From Ferribacterium limneticum (lineage in GTDB: Bacteria > Pseudomonadota > Gammaproteobacteria > Burkholderiales > Rhodocyclaceae), in NCBI RefSeq assembly GCF_020510585.1, contig NZ_CP075190.1, positions 3,966,001 to 4,030,000 on the forward strand: 64,000 bases of DNA. The letters are read 5' to 3'. The notes beneath the pieces were generated by a model. The model worked only from the letters and a program-made list of their open reading frames with translations, had not been told where the DNA came from and made no database searches. The position numbers were made by a program, and so were the translations under genes. Shown here in pieces: positions 18,330-27,325 of the stretch. Position 1 is the first letter of the stretch. Each line of letters begins with the position of its first letter.

Positions 18330-18494
18330 ATGGCTGAGAACATCTATCAAATGTATGCGGCCAACGGCAACAAGGCCGGTTTTTGAGTTCAGCGCAATTC
18401 CTGGTCATGGCAAACCGCCTTAATAACTTCGATAGGCAGCCAAGCCGAGGGCAAGCTGGAAGGCCTACCGCCGTATTTCAAGAATCGCAATTAG
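18330..18494 (+). pseudogene. Small gene interrupted by an in-frame TGA
   Basis: The frame begins MAENIYQMYAANGNKAGF, meets TGA at 18384-18386, then continues coherently (VQRNSWSWQTALITSIG...) to TAG at 18492-18494. The expected residue at the stop is Trp, so TGG to TGA is the simplest change. The sequence reads like a ~54-residue conserved small proteobacterial protein, although I can name no family. Selenocysteine is unlikely: no SECIS-like structure is evident and the context calls for tryptophan. Confidence 0.5.
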
Positions 18495-19291
18495 GCATTT
18501 CGACAGACTTTCTGCTCGGCAACGAAATAAACCGTCTCGACGAAGTCTTGGCCAAGGGCGCCGGTCTGGTGTTTTTAGAGACACCGACCAATCCGAACCT
18601 AGAAATTTTCGACATTCAAGCCATCGCCAAGAAAGTACACGCACACGGCGCATTGCTCGCGGTCGACAATACTTTTGCGTCGCCCGTCAATCAGCAGCCA
18701 TTACCGCTTGGCGCGGACTTTGTCGTTCATTCCTACACCAAATATCTTGGCGGCCACAGCGATCTCACCGCTGGTTCCATTATGGGCAGCAAAGAATTGC
18801 TGATGCCGATCTGGACCTGGCGCAATAACCTGGGGTCTGCGATCTCACGGGAAACGGCCTCACTGCTAGCGCGTAGTTTGCGTACGCTGGTGGTCCGGGT
18901 ACACCAGCAGAACACCAATGCCTAGCTGATTGTCGAAGCACTGGTGGCGCATCCGAAAGTAGCGCGGGTTCTCTACCCAGGGCTTACCACTTTCCTTGGC
19001 CATGAGTTGGCGAAAAAACAAATGAGAGGCTTTGGCGGCATGTTAACCGGCGAAATTAAGGGCACGGGCGAAGATGCGACTCGCGTTGCTGATCGCCTAA
19101 AGCTATTTGCGCTGGCACCAAGCTTGGGTGGTGTCGAAAGCTTGGTGACACAGCCCTGCACTACTACTCATCACGGACAGACGCCTGACGAGCGCGCAAG
19201 GCGTAGTATTTCGGATGCAATGCTCCGGTTATCGATTGGCTTAGAAGATGGAGGAGATCTGATTGACGATTTAAGCCAAGCTTTGGCATAG
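18495..19291 (+). pseudogene. Cystathionine gamma-synthase/lyase family remnant
   Basis: The C-terminal two thirds of a Cys/Met-metabolism PLP enzyme are readable: LVFLETPTNPNLEIFDI, then LLAVDNTFASPVNQQPLPLGAD, then the PLP-lysine motif HSYTKYLGGHSD, and finally PSLGGVESLVTQPCTTTHH. The N-terminal third is missing. A TAG at 18923-18925 interrupts the frame, which then resumes without shift. The gene is therefore non-functional as a full-length enzyme. Confidence 0.85.
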
Positions 19292-19336
19292 TGCCGATTC
19301 GAATATTTAACCATTTTCTATGACAAGGAGTTTGGC

Positions 19337-19459
19337 ATGCTGAGATATAAGCCATATACAGGTAGAAAATTGGAGTGGAAGTGTAAGTGTGGCAACACGG
19401 TTCCGGATGACAGAAATTTCTGTGTTCAATGTGATCGCGAACGTCCAATCGGCGCTTAA
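19337..19459 (+). CDS. 40-residue zinc-ribbon protein
   Basis: ATG 19337 with AGGAG about 7 nt upstream, ending TAA 19457-19459. The product contains CKCG and CVQC, two cysteine pairs 15 residues apart, as in a rubredoxin-like or zinc-ribbon knuckle. No partner is obvious. It is the last plausible gene before the transposon region. Confidence 0.5.
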   Translation: MLRYKPYTGRKLEWKCKCGNTVPDDRNFCVQCDRERPIGA

Positions 19460-19856
19460 CGTGGCGGAGCGCGTTTAATATTACCAACTGGCCAAATTTA
19501 AACGCGCTCTAGCAGGGTATAAGTAATGATTTTAAACTTTAACTCCCTGCGGCATGTCGTTTTGTCATCAACGGCGTGGGTGAGTTTTTGACATTTTTAA
19601 TGATGTAGCCGACAAGATCGTCTGTCTTTAAATCCATTTCAATTCGCAAAGTAAGTTTTCAAAACTAGTTGGTTAACACAGGCTTTAAATCCGGGGAATA
19701 AAGTCTGTCGGGCTAGCCGAATAGATACTCAGATAGAACTCCGATTTTGCAATAGTCTGTCGGACGTGTACGCGCCACAATGCAAACTCAAGCACTGACA
19801 GGAAATCGGCCTTATGGAAAGCTTTGCATAAGGCCGAGAAGCTGGCATTTCCGGAA
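19460..19856. other. 397-base stretch likely holding the unresolved transposon end
   Basis: No gene is visible. AGTCTGTCGG occurs twice (19702-19711 and 19754-19763), the first inside AATAAAGTCTGTCGG, whose first ten bases equal the core of a Tn7 TnsB site as I remember it. TGT-starting stretches at 19555 and 19605 are candidate termini. A large palindrome closes the region at 19806-19837. Confidence 0.35.
19806..19837 (-). terminator. Near-perfect 32-bp palindrome 3' of tniQ1
   Basis: Arms of 11 bp (TCGGCCTTATG / CATAAGGCCGA) enclose GAAAGCTTTG, itself almost symmetric. Read on the minus strand it lies 19 nt after the tniQ1 stop, so it is probably that operon's terminator. The T-run is weak. 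A role as a transposon-end structure is an alternative. Confidence 0.45.
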
Positions 19857-20996
19857 TTAAATCAAGGTAAGCTGATCCATATCTGGCTCCGCCACCGGGA
19901 GGCAGTTATCAAGCCAACTTCGATCATTATGAAGCAACCAATGAAAACTTCGATAATTTTGCTTGGTAAAACCCAGACGTGAGTGAGCAGGGTTGCTTGT
20001 TATGTAAGCAAGACATTTTTCCCTATATCGCTCTTTCACATTCCTAGCATCCTGTTCCTGTCTGCGCGGATCATGGATGCGGTCCTGAACTGATCTCCCA
20101 AGAGCCTCAACCCATTTGCAACGCTCTGCCACAATGCGCCAATGGCCAAACAATGCGCATAGCAGTAGGGCCCGCCCAAATGCCATACCCTTCGTCGGCT
20201 CGCGAATACTATTTACGATCTGACGGATAATTCCCAAGCACTCTTTTGAAAGTTCGAGTCGAACGTCATGGAATATTCTTGGAATCAGGGACTCAAATAG
20301 TTCACTGGCTCGGAGCAAACCTTTGCTATTCAGAAATTTCCGCTCCCACAAGCCCTCCAGTAGAGCCTGCCCCACAAGGCCTTGGCGCGGTCGTGCTTGT
20401 ATCAACAGCGCGTCCGAAAACACCGCCAGTTCCATTTCAAAATGATCATTCCATACGACCGGCAACTCAACTGCGCGGTCATCTGGGAAGTCACCTGGCA
20501 GCGGAAATGATTGATGTAACGCCGCCCGTTTGACCACTGCTCTTTTCAGCCGGTCACCATGGATCACGCAACGATGAAGGATTGGCAGCTGATGCGTACG
20601 GTGCCAGTAAGCCACGCCACCGCATTCGATATCCGATTCACGGCATGACGGGCAAAAGCGTAACTCCACTACCCCAAAGAATGTTAGCTCCCCAAGGGAA
20701 ATACATTCCTCGCCAAGGACTAGCGACTTCCACGCCTGATCCTCAATCTCCCCCAAGCTTCGCCTAGCGCTAAATGCAGTCAATCGCTCCAACAGGTTTT
20801 CCGGATCGCCATAGGCATTGCCAAGACGAAGGCAGAAGTCGGGCAGGTTCAGCTTGGCATCAATAAATGATGGGCACCGCTTCAAACCCAAAAGGTGCTC
20901 AGCAACCTCCCGAAGATCATTCACTCCATTGAGTCGTCCCAGTCGAGCCAAGACACTGACGAACAACTCATCAGGCAAAGGAACGGGCAGCAGCAT
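19857..20996 (-). CDS. tniQ: TniQ/TnsD-family target-selection protein (first copy)
   Basis: 379 residues. The N-terminus (LPVPLPDELFVSVLARLGRLNG) is the usual TniQ opening. A zinc-binding segment follows: FCPSC, then the YWHRTHQLPILHRCVIHGDRL block with CxxH. Such proteins choose the target site and pass it to the TnsC ATPase. The gene lies 6 nt after the unknown gene 21003-22205, so the two form an operon. With two TniQ genes in one element, each may serve a different target pathway. Confidence 0.88.
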   Translation of the reverse strand: MLLPVPLPDELFVSVLARLGRLNGVNDLREVAEHLLGLKRCPSFIDAKLNLPDFCLRLGNAYGDPENLLERLTAFSARRSLGEIEDQAWKSLVLGEECISLGELTFFGVVELRFCPSCRESDIECGGVAYWHRTHQLPILHRCVIHGDRLKRAVVKRAALHQSFPLPGDFPDDRAVELPVVWNDHFEMELAVFSDALLIQARPRQGLVGQALLEGLWERKFLNSKGLLRASELFESLIPRIFHDVRLELSKECLGIIRQIVNSIREPTKGMAFGRALLLCALFGHWRIVAERCKWVEALGRSVQDRIHDPRRQEQDARNVKERYREKCLAYITSNPAHSRLGFTKQNYRSFHWLLHNDRSWLDNCLPVAEPDMDQLTLI

Positions 20997-21002
20997 AGAC
21001 GG

Positions 21003-22205
21003 TTAATTGAAAACCAATGGCCGTTCCTCCCGTGTATTGAGGAGGCCCGCACAGATATGGCGAGGTTCAAGGCCTAGATCGCCCAACAAATTAGCGTAGG
21101 TTTCGCTCGCCTTCGCGAGCACAGCCGTCGACCTTTCCGACCAATCCGCCGGCCAGTTCTCCATCACACTCGTAATAGACCAATGATCAACCTCCAGCGG
21201 ATCTGGACTGAACAAAATTTCATGGAAGGCCACCCAATATTGCAACTCCGGCGACATACCAAGTGACATGGTGTTATAGCGGTCAGTCCACGCTAATGCG
21301 TGCATGGCCAATGCCGATGTTGCCAAGTCCAGCGACCACGCACTTAATCGATCCTTGACGAGGAAATCTGGATCTGCAGCAAACGCGAACAACAGCTTAT
21401 AGACGTGTTCATGCGACACATCCGAACTCACCTCTAGCCGTCGCCAGTTCGGCGATGCCCCGCAAGCCATCAATCGCTCGAACGGATCCGGCCGCATCTT
21501 GGCAAGCGTACGCCTGATTTCACCACGCTGCTGTTCATCTGCCTCCGACCATTTAAGAGTCAAGTCCGAACAGAATCCTGAATAAACACTGCCCGAGCGC
21601 GGCGACCACCGATCGTCCAGCAATTGCAAAACACGATCAGCTGCAATGGCGGCCACCATTGACCATGGAACATCGCCGTAGTCTTGGTGCCATCCTGCTG
21701 CCTCCATCGCATCAAAATGCAAATGCAAGGGACTCGCCGGCTGATATTCCTGAGCTCGACGCATGAGCGTGTGAACCGGATTGGATGCTTCAGTGGTCAC
21801 CAACATCTGCGCCATCAAGCCCCCATGGACAAGTTCGCAGAAATACCCATGCCTAAAATCCGGAGATATGCCCTCAGCGCGCATTGCCTGACCACCCACC
21901 TTTATCTGGGCGATGTACTGATCAAGGCAACTGATCTTCGAGGGCTTGGGTATCGGTGGCCGAGATGAAAACCAGCTTTGCCACGTGCGATCTGCAATCA
22001 GACTGTCCATATCTGCCAGATCACCAAGAAGGGAGACTGTCTGCGGTTTGTTCGCAATGTGAAGGCCTCGCAAAATCATGTGTTTGAAGTGATTACGCGC
22101 AGCTATAAATCTGATTTTCTGACCTTCAAGCAGCGGACTAATTTTTTCTCTCATGATGACTTGCAATCGAAAAGTTGCATACGCAGAAGCAAGCGGACAA
22201 GCCAT
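21003..22205 (-). CDS. Unknown protein cotranscribed with tniQ1
   Basis: About 400 residues if started at ATG 22205 (GGTAGG upstream); ATG 22154 or a TTG at 22292 are alternatives. Mostly helical and soluble, with LHLHFDAMEAAGWHQDYGDVPWSMVAAIAADRVL in the middle. I recognise no domain. Its fixed position upstream of tniQ1 and divergent from the XRE regulator suggests a transposition accessory protein, analogous in position to tnsE, but without sequence support. Confidence 0.55.
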   Translation of the reverse strand: MACPLASAYATFRLQVIMREKISPLLEGQKIRFIAARNHFKHMILRGLHIANKPQTVSLLGDLADMDSLIADRTWQSWFSSRPPIPKPSKISCLDQYIAQIKVGGQAMRAEGISPDFRHGYFCELVHGGLMAQMLVTTEASNPVHTLMRRAQEYQPASPLHLHFDAMEAAGWHQDYGDVPWSMVAAIAADRVLQLLDDRWSPRSGSVYSGFCSDLTLKWSEADEQQRGEIRRTLAKMRPDPFERLMACGASPNWRRLEVSSDVSHEHVYKLLFAFAADPDFLVKDRLSAWSLDLATSALAMHALAWTDRYNTMSLGMSPELQYWVAFHEILFSPDPLEVDHWSITSVMENWPADWSERSTAVLAKASETYANLLGDLGLEPRHICAGLLNTREERPLVFN

Positions 22206-22274
22206 TGAGTTTCTACCTACCCAATCACCAAGGCAATCACTACGCTCATGCGAATTCCCTATCTGGAGATAGTC

Positions 22275-22649
22275 ATGCAACCTACCACTCAAAGTGCCTC
22301 ACACCTTGGCGAATTTCTGGCGAAACGCAGAGTGGAAATGGCCGCAAGGCGTAGCGAGATCGCGTCAGCTGCCGGCATCTCCGCAAACTACTATGGTGCC
22401 ATCGAGCGTGGCAGCACCACACCGCCGAATAGCACCCTGGCGAGAATCGTCAGCGCTCTTGGGCTAGGCGCCGATGAAATGAAGCAATTGCACGAACTTG
22501 CCGCCTTGAATAGGGGGCTACTCAAAGATGACGCAGGCCTTCCCGACGAAGTATCCGGCCTCATTGCCGATGTTCGGCGAGCCGCACTCGCCATGCCAAC
22601 TCGATTTGTGCGAGAGCTACGCACAAGAATCCGCGAAATCAGCAATTAA
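22275..22649 (+). CDS. XRE-family transcriptional regulator
   Basis: 124 residues. The helix-turn-helix lies around RRSEIASAAGISANYYGAIERGSTTPPNSTLARIVSALGL. ATG 22275 is chosen over ATG 22248 because GGAG sits 6 nt before it. It is divergent from the unknown gene/tniQ1 operon and sits just upstream of tnsABC, so it probably controls both sets of transposition genes. Confidence 0.8.
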   Translation: MQPTTQSASHLGEFLAKRRVEMAARRSEIASAAGISANYYGAIERGSTTPPNSTLARIVSALGLGADEMKQLHELAALNRGLLKDDAGLPDEVSGLIADVRRAALAMPTRFVRELRTRIREISN

Positions 22650-22741
22650 GCAGCGCCAGAGGCGCACACAACTGGCCTGATTCGCATCTGATCGACTGAC
22701 CTATCCAGGAGGACTCACAACCAGCACCTAACTGACCGACG

Positions 22742-22776
22742 AAAAAAAACGCGAGGGGCCTAAACCTCGCGTTTTT
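22742..22776. terminator. Bidirectional rho-independent terminator
   Basis: Nine-base-pair stem AACGCGAGG (22748-22756) / CCTCGCGTT (22765-22773) with an 8-nt loop, A-run before and T-run after. It ends the XRE gene transcript and insulates tnsABC. Confidence 0.85.
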
Positions 22777-22881
22777 ACCAACTAGCTGGGGGGAACCCAG
22801 ACCTAAGCTGATCCAAGCCAAAGTCTAAGGACGCATCCGCTGTCCGTCAATCCCCCATTTCGTTTTTTCGCAAGCAAGTCT

Positions 22882-22902
22882 GTGAGCGAGGGACTCGCTC
22901 AC
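22882..22902 (+). promoter_or_regulatory. Perfect hairpin in the tnsA leader
   Basis: GTGAGCGAG (22882-22890) and CTCGCTCAC (22894-22902) form a 9-bp stem with a 3-nt loop, 22 nt before the tnsA ATG. It could be an XRE operator or a translational control hairpin. The tnsA Shine-Dalgarno GGAG lies between it and the ATG. Confidence 0.45.
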
Positions 22903-22924
22903 CCGACGAGATGGAGATTTTCTT

Positions 22925-23821
22925 ATGAGAACCACCAAGCGGTTCACACCACAAGTCCTGCAACGATTTCACCGCCAGGGCCGCGGCCTTGGCACCTTCA
23001 CCGATTACATTGCCTGGCACTGTGTCAGCCGCGGCGACCCGTCTAGCCGCGGCCGCTCACATCTGCAAATGTGGCAAGACCGGCAACGCGACCTATTAAG
23101 CGACCATGAGTGGGTCATTTTGTTTTTCATACTGATGCTGCTCAACCTGATCGACGTACGCGAGCAGTTCCCACTCTCTCTCGAAGAAGCGGCGCACGAA
23201 ATGGGGGCCTACCTGGTAGACGCCGGCGATCAACGCTTTCCCGGCACACAGGCAATCGCTCGGAAATTGGGTATCCGACACCCCATCACCTCTGAAGGGA
23301 AGGAATCGGCAGACTGGGTGATGAGCACCGATTTTCTCCTCGCGCTACGAACCGAGGCCGGCGCCATCGAACTGTTGGCCATTGCCGTCAAAACTGAAGA
23401 GGAAGCCCGCCACAAGCGAAAAAGGCAACTACTGGCGATCGAGCGTGAATACTGGCTGACTCGTGGCGTCACCTGGTTGCTGATCACCCCGGCGCTCTAT
23501 GACGCGGACGTTGGCCTGAACCTGCGCATGCAAATGCCGTGGATGCAGGGCGATCCGGCACCAGAATCTGCCCAACAGATGGCCGCAGAATCTGTGCGAA
23601 ATTTCCCTGGCCGTTCACTGACTTACATCCTCAATCAGTTAACACTCAAGTTGGGTGAAATCGACCTGGCGCAACGTGCATTCTGGCAAGCCGTCCTTAC
23701 TGGAAAGATTCGCATGAAACTTCGGCGCGGTTGGCGACCACACCAGCCTGTCATTTTGCTGCCGGAAGCCGACTTTGTCGCACAAAACCCCATCGCATCG
23801 CGGAGGTCAGCATGGATCTGA
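22925..23821 (+). CDS. tnsA: TnsA endonuclease
   Basis: 298 residues. Restriction-endonuclease-like catalytic region: SDHEW gives candidate Glu62, ADWVMSTDFLL gives Asp136 and AIAVKTEEE gives Lys156. The DVREQFPL strand that TnsA proteins share lies between the first two. A C-terminal helical region (ALTGKIRMKLRRGW) should contact TnsC. TnsA cuts the 5' ends of the transposon so that it moves by cut-and-paste. It overlaps tnsB by 10 nt. Confidence 0.88.
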   Translation: MRTTKRFTPQVLQRFHRQGRGLGTFTDYIAWHCVSRGDPSSRGRSHLQMWQDRQRDLLSDHEWVILFFILMLLNLIDVREQFPLSLEEAAHEMGAYLVDAGDQRFPGTQAIARKLGIRHPITSEGKESADWVMSTDFLLALRTEAGAIELLAIAVKTEEEARHKRKRQLLAIEREYWLTRGVTWLLITPALYDADVGLNLRMQMPWMQGDPAPESAQQMAAESVRNFPGRSLTYILNQLTLKLGEIDLAQRAFWQAVLTGKIRMKLRRGWRPHQPVILLPEADFVAQNPIASRRSAWI

Positions 23822-26037
23822 TCCACAACGCCTCGTTCCGTATCCTGGATGGAAAAGATACTGGCATTTATCGGGTCGTACTTGACGAGATACAGATCGG
23901 GAAGACGGCCGTTGTTCGCCTCGACCCCCCTGAGGAATCGCGCAAAGCTAAAGGAGGTCGCAAGAAGCTTGCCCAGACCAAGAACAAGCGGAAAAAAGCC
24001 CCACCCCTCATGCTTGGGGAAACCCTATGGCTGGATCGCAATGAGTTGCAGGCACTTAAGGAGGGCGTAGAGATCACTTTGATCGACATCGAGCAGGAAA
24101 ACTACGCACTTTCTCCCGCAGACGAAGCAGTCTTTGAATACCGGAAATCACAGATGGCCCCTTTTCTGGATTTTGATCATTTCCGGGAAATGGTCCTGAT
24201 CCACAAAGGCATTGGCGGCTTGGTAAATGAGGTTGTAGCCAGCGGGTGCAGTGAAGCTTTTGTCCGAAAAAATTACTCGCTGCTCTGCCGGTATGGATTC
24301 ACGGAATCCAGCCTGCGCCCTAACCGTAGCAGCAAATGCGGCGCGCCCAACGTAGCCCGTCCTTGCGACCCCGGCGGCCGCAAAAAGGCTGGGGCGAAGA
24401 CCATCGAGGAAAAGGTTGCGCTCGCCTATGGACAGGTTGTTGCGCCGGAACAACCTGGCATGAGCAGCATGTGGACAACGGCCATTTTGGCTGCCGACAA
24501 ACGCATTCCCAGCCCAAAGCCGCCGATGCCCGAGCGCTGTAAGCAAATCGTCGAAAGCGCCTTTATCACCCGCTACCGACAGGTCGATGGCAAGCTCGAA
24601 CTGATTGAGCCCGCGTTAGGTGACTATCCCAATGCACGACAGATCAGACGGGTTCTCACGCGTGAAATTCCACGGCTTCAGCGTTTGCTGGAAAAAACAA
24701 CCAAGGGATATTTCGCCCGCAGTTTGCGCGGCCTGATTGGCCGCAACTGGAAAGGCGTTGTCGGCCCAGGACATACCTGGGCAATCGACTCCAGCATCGG
24801 CGACATCTACCTTCGATCAAGCGTAAATCGCGCGTGGATCATTGGCCGACCCATCGTCTACATCATTGTCGACATCTGGTCGACTGCCATCGTTGGCTTT
24901 TATGTCTGCCTGGATGGCCCTTCTTGGGCCATGGCGAAAGTTGCCCTGTTCTGCGCGACGGCTGCACCTGAACTGATTGGTGAACTCTGGGGCTACGAGG
25001 TGATGCCCTCCCTCTATCCGGCTCCCACCATGTGTGCGGCCCTGCTTTGCGACCGTGGGGAGTACCTCTCCAAGGCAGCCAAGATTACCGGGGCTAAACT
25101 GATTCCCTGCATGAGCTATGCACCGCCCTACCGCCCCGACCTGAAGGGTCTGGTCGAGGTCATCCACCGGATCGAAAAGGATCAGCAGTATTACTTCGTT
25201 CCCGGCGCCATCGATCAGCGCAGGGTTGAATTTGAGCTCAGGCAGTTTGATCCGACCAAGGCGGTACTGACCATCCCGGAATATGTCGCCTATCTCTATC
25301 AGATATTCACCACCTACAATCTGACAGCACCGCGCCAAGGCCGCCTGGATGCCCATATGGCTGCCGCAGGCGTTTTTCCCAGCCCGGCCGGACTGTGGCG
25401 CTATGGCCACGAAGTCGGTATCGGCGTCCGCCGGAATCTGTCGTTCTCGGAGTTGGTGACCAACTTGCTGCCCACCGAGCCGGCTCATGTCACCCGACGC
25501 GGCGTCATGCTGCTCGGTATGCAATACGAGTCACCGACGGTCGACGAGCAGCAGTGGACAGCGCTGGCCCGCAATTTTGGCGCTTGGGACATCCAGGCAA
25601 ATTACTTCCCCGGCTCAGTCTCACGCATCTGGACGCCGGCACCTGCCAGTACCGGTCTGCTTGATCTGCATCTGTCGGATAATTCGACCGCCTCCCCAGA
25701 ACTGACCTTCGACGAGGCGATCGATGCCTTCACGGTCGGCAAACTTGGAAACGCGCAAAACGAGCATATTCGCCTGATGATGGCTCTGGAATCACGGCAA
25801 AAGGCCATGGACATCATCGCTCGCGCCAAGGAACTCACAGCCGAGGCCATCCAGAAGCATAGTGGCACGATGCCGAGCATCACTGAGGCCCGCAGCCTCG
25901 AATCGGCCATTTTTATGACAACTCCCGACGCTGTTCCACCGCCTGACCAGAGTGATGATCCGGCACGCGCCGCCCACCAAAAAATGATGAGCGCCCTGTT
26001 CGCAGCGGCCAACGCCGAAGGAGCTACTCATGAATGA
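23812..26037 (+). CDS. tnsB: TnsB-type DDE transposase
   Basis: 741 residues from ATG 23812, which has GGAGG 6 nt upstream. RNase H-like integrase core: Asp326 in WAIDSS, Asp414 in LLCDRGEY and Glu449 in GLVEVIH, giving D-D(34)-E spacing. The N-terminal part carries the DNA-binding domains that recognise the end repeats; a long helical C-terminus ends in the region that binds TnsC. It cuts the 3' ends and joins them to the target. Overlaps tnsC by 8 nt. Confidence 0.92.
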   Translation: MDLIHNASFRILDGKDTGIYRVVLDEIQIGKTAVVRLDPPEESRKAKGGRKKLAQTKNKRKKAPPLMLGETLWLDRNELQALKEGVEITLIDIEQENYALSPADEAVFEYRKSQMAPFLDFDHFREMVLIHKGIGGLVNEVVASGCSEAFVRKNYSLLCRYGFTESSLRPNRSSKCGAPNVARPCDPGGRKKAGAKTIEEKVALAYGQVVAPEQPGMSSMWTTAILAADKRIPSPKPPMPERCKQIVESAFITRYRQVDGKLELIEPALGDYPNARQIRRVLTREIPRLQRLLEKTTKGYFARSLRGLIGRNWKGVVGPGHTWAIDSSIGDIYLRSSVNRAWIIGRPIVYIIVDIWSTAIVGFYVCLDGPSWAMAKVALFCATAAPELIGELWGYEVMPSLYPAPTMCAALLCDRGEYLSKAAKITGAKLIPCMSYAPPYRPDLKGLVEVIHRIEKDQQYYFVPGAIDQRRVEFELRQFDPTKAVLTIPEYVAYLYQIFTTYNLTAPRQGRLDAHMAAAGVFPSPAGLWRYGHEVGIGVRRNLSFSELVTNLLPTEPAHVTRRGVMLLGMQYESPTVDEQQWTALARNFGAWDIQANYFPGSVSRIWTPAPASTGLLDLHLSDNSTASPELTFDEAIDAFTVGKLGNAQNEHIRLMMALESRQKAMDIIARAKELTAEAIQKHSGTMPSITEARSLESAIFMTTPDAVPPPDQSDDPARAAHQKMMSALFAAANAEGATHE

Positions 26038-27325
26038 CCCGAAGCTTTTTGATCCTTATGCAGGAAATATTCTCGTCCAACCGCTCGGCCCCATACTGGA
26101 TCGCGCCCAAGCTACACAATGCCTCAGTTTTATGCCACCTCGCCCGCGCGATCCGGGCAAGGTGCCGAAGCACCTCAGGATGCATTACGTCATCCAGTTG
26201 CGCGACATTCATGTTGCCAGCCTGGATGGCTTGCGGGTTCAGGAAACAATCGATTTGATGCTCAGGGATGGTTATCGCTACAAGGATCCGTCTGCTACGC
26301 ATACTTGGAGCGTGATCGGCGGCGAGGCAATGTGCCACAAGACCCCAAGGGCGCCCGCCATGGCAGCTGTGATCGTCGGGCACTCGGGTACCGGGAAAAC
26401 CCAGGCAATTCTCCGGGCGCTCGATCTTGGCCCCAGCCAGGTGATCGAACACCCCTGCTTTCCCAAACTGGTTGGGAAGCACCAGCAATTGGTCTGGTTG
26501 TCAGTCGATGTCCCCTCCAGCGGGCGGGCCGACGATCTTGCCGCCAATTTGATGAGCAGCTTCGATGCCGCAATGGAAAAGCACGTCGCCGGCTGGCAAA
26601 ACCGTTTCACGGCAAGCCTGGCAAAGAACCGTCGCGATGGCCAGAAAATGCTCGACGAATGGCGGCAGGTGGCCTCGGCCCATTTCCTCGGGGCACTCCA
26701 CCTTGACGAAGTTCAGAACTTCTTCAAGTTGCCCACCTTGAAGAAGCGTCGCACCAAATCTCCCGATGCCGCCGAACTCCAGCTGAGCATCATCGAGGAT
26801 CAGTGTCTCAAATGGATCCTGACCCTGACCAACACGTGGCAGATTCCGATCATTTTGTCCGGCACACCCGATGGCGTTGGCGCTCTCATGAAGCGCTTTG
26901 CCAATACCCAGCGCTTTGTCGGCGGGGGTTACCACGTTATTCCGCCCTTCCAGTCAGCCGACGATCCGTTGTTTTTTGACAGTAAAAACCAGGGGGGCTT
27001 TCTTAATGCAATCGGCCTATACCAGTTTGTCGCCACGCCCGTGAAAATCGATCGGGAATTCGCTAGCCTAATCCTCGAACTGACGGGTGGCATTCCCCGT
27101 CTGATCATCGCATTCTGGGTCGCCGCCCATCGTGTTGCCTTCGAACGCGATGACGACAGTCTTCGTGCGGAGGATTTTAGGCGGGCCGGAGATACCTATC
27201 TGGCACCGGTCAAACCGGCTGTTGCCGCCCTGCGAAGCAAAGACCCAAAGCTGATTTCCCGCTATGAGGACCTGATGCAGCGCGACGACAATTTATGGGC
27301 GTCCTTCTGGGCAGCGATGCGCTAG
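26030..27325 (+). CDS. tnsC: TnsC-type AAA+ regulator
   Basis: 431 residues. Walker A is VGHSGTGKTQ (about 116-124) and Walker B is ALHLDEVQNF (about 222-231). A sensor motif follows in PIILSGTPDGV. TnsC forms ATP-dependent filaments on target DNA chosen by TniQ and activates TnsA/TnsB. Its 3' end overlaps the convergent tniQ2 by 4 bp. Confidence 0.92.
   Translation: MNDPKLFDPYAGNILVQPLGPILDRAQATQCLSFMPPRPRDPGKVPKHLRMHYVIQLRDIHVASLDGLRVQETIDLMLRDGYRYKDPSATHTWSVIGGEAMCHKTPRAPAMAAVIVGHSGTGKTQAILRALDLGPSQVIEHPCFPKLVGKHQQLVWLSVDVPSSGRADDLAANLMSSFDAAMEKHVAGWQNRFTASLAKNRRDGQKMLDEWRQVASAHFLGALHLDEVQNFFKLPTLKKRRTKSPDAAELQLSIIEDQCLKWILTLTNTWQIPIILSGTPDGVGALMKRFANTQRFVGGGYHVIPPFQSADDPLFFDSKNQGGFLNAIGLYQFVATPVKIDREFASLILELTGGIPRLIIAFWVAAHRVAFERDDDSLRAEDFRRAGDTYLAPVKPAVAALRSKDPKLISRYEDLMQRDDNLWASFWAAMR

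Noticed and set aside
18384..18386. Selenocysteine codon
   Set aside because: No SECIS-like hairpin seen, and the position suits tryptophan; a TGG to TGA mutation is simpler.
19605..19627. Tn7-like terminus starting TGTAGCCGACAAG
   Set aside because: Loosely like the Tn7 end but does not match the 37.5-kb end of this element.
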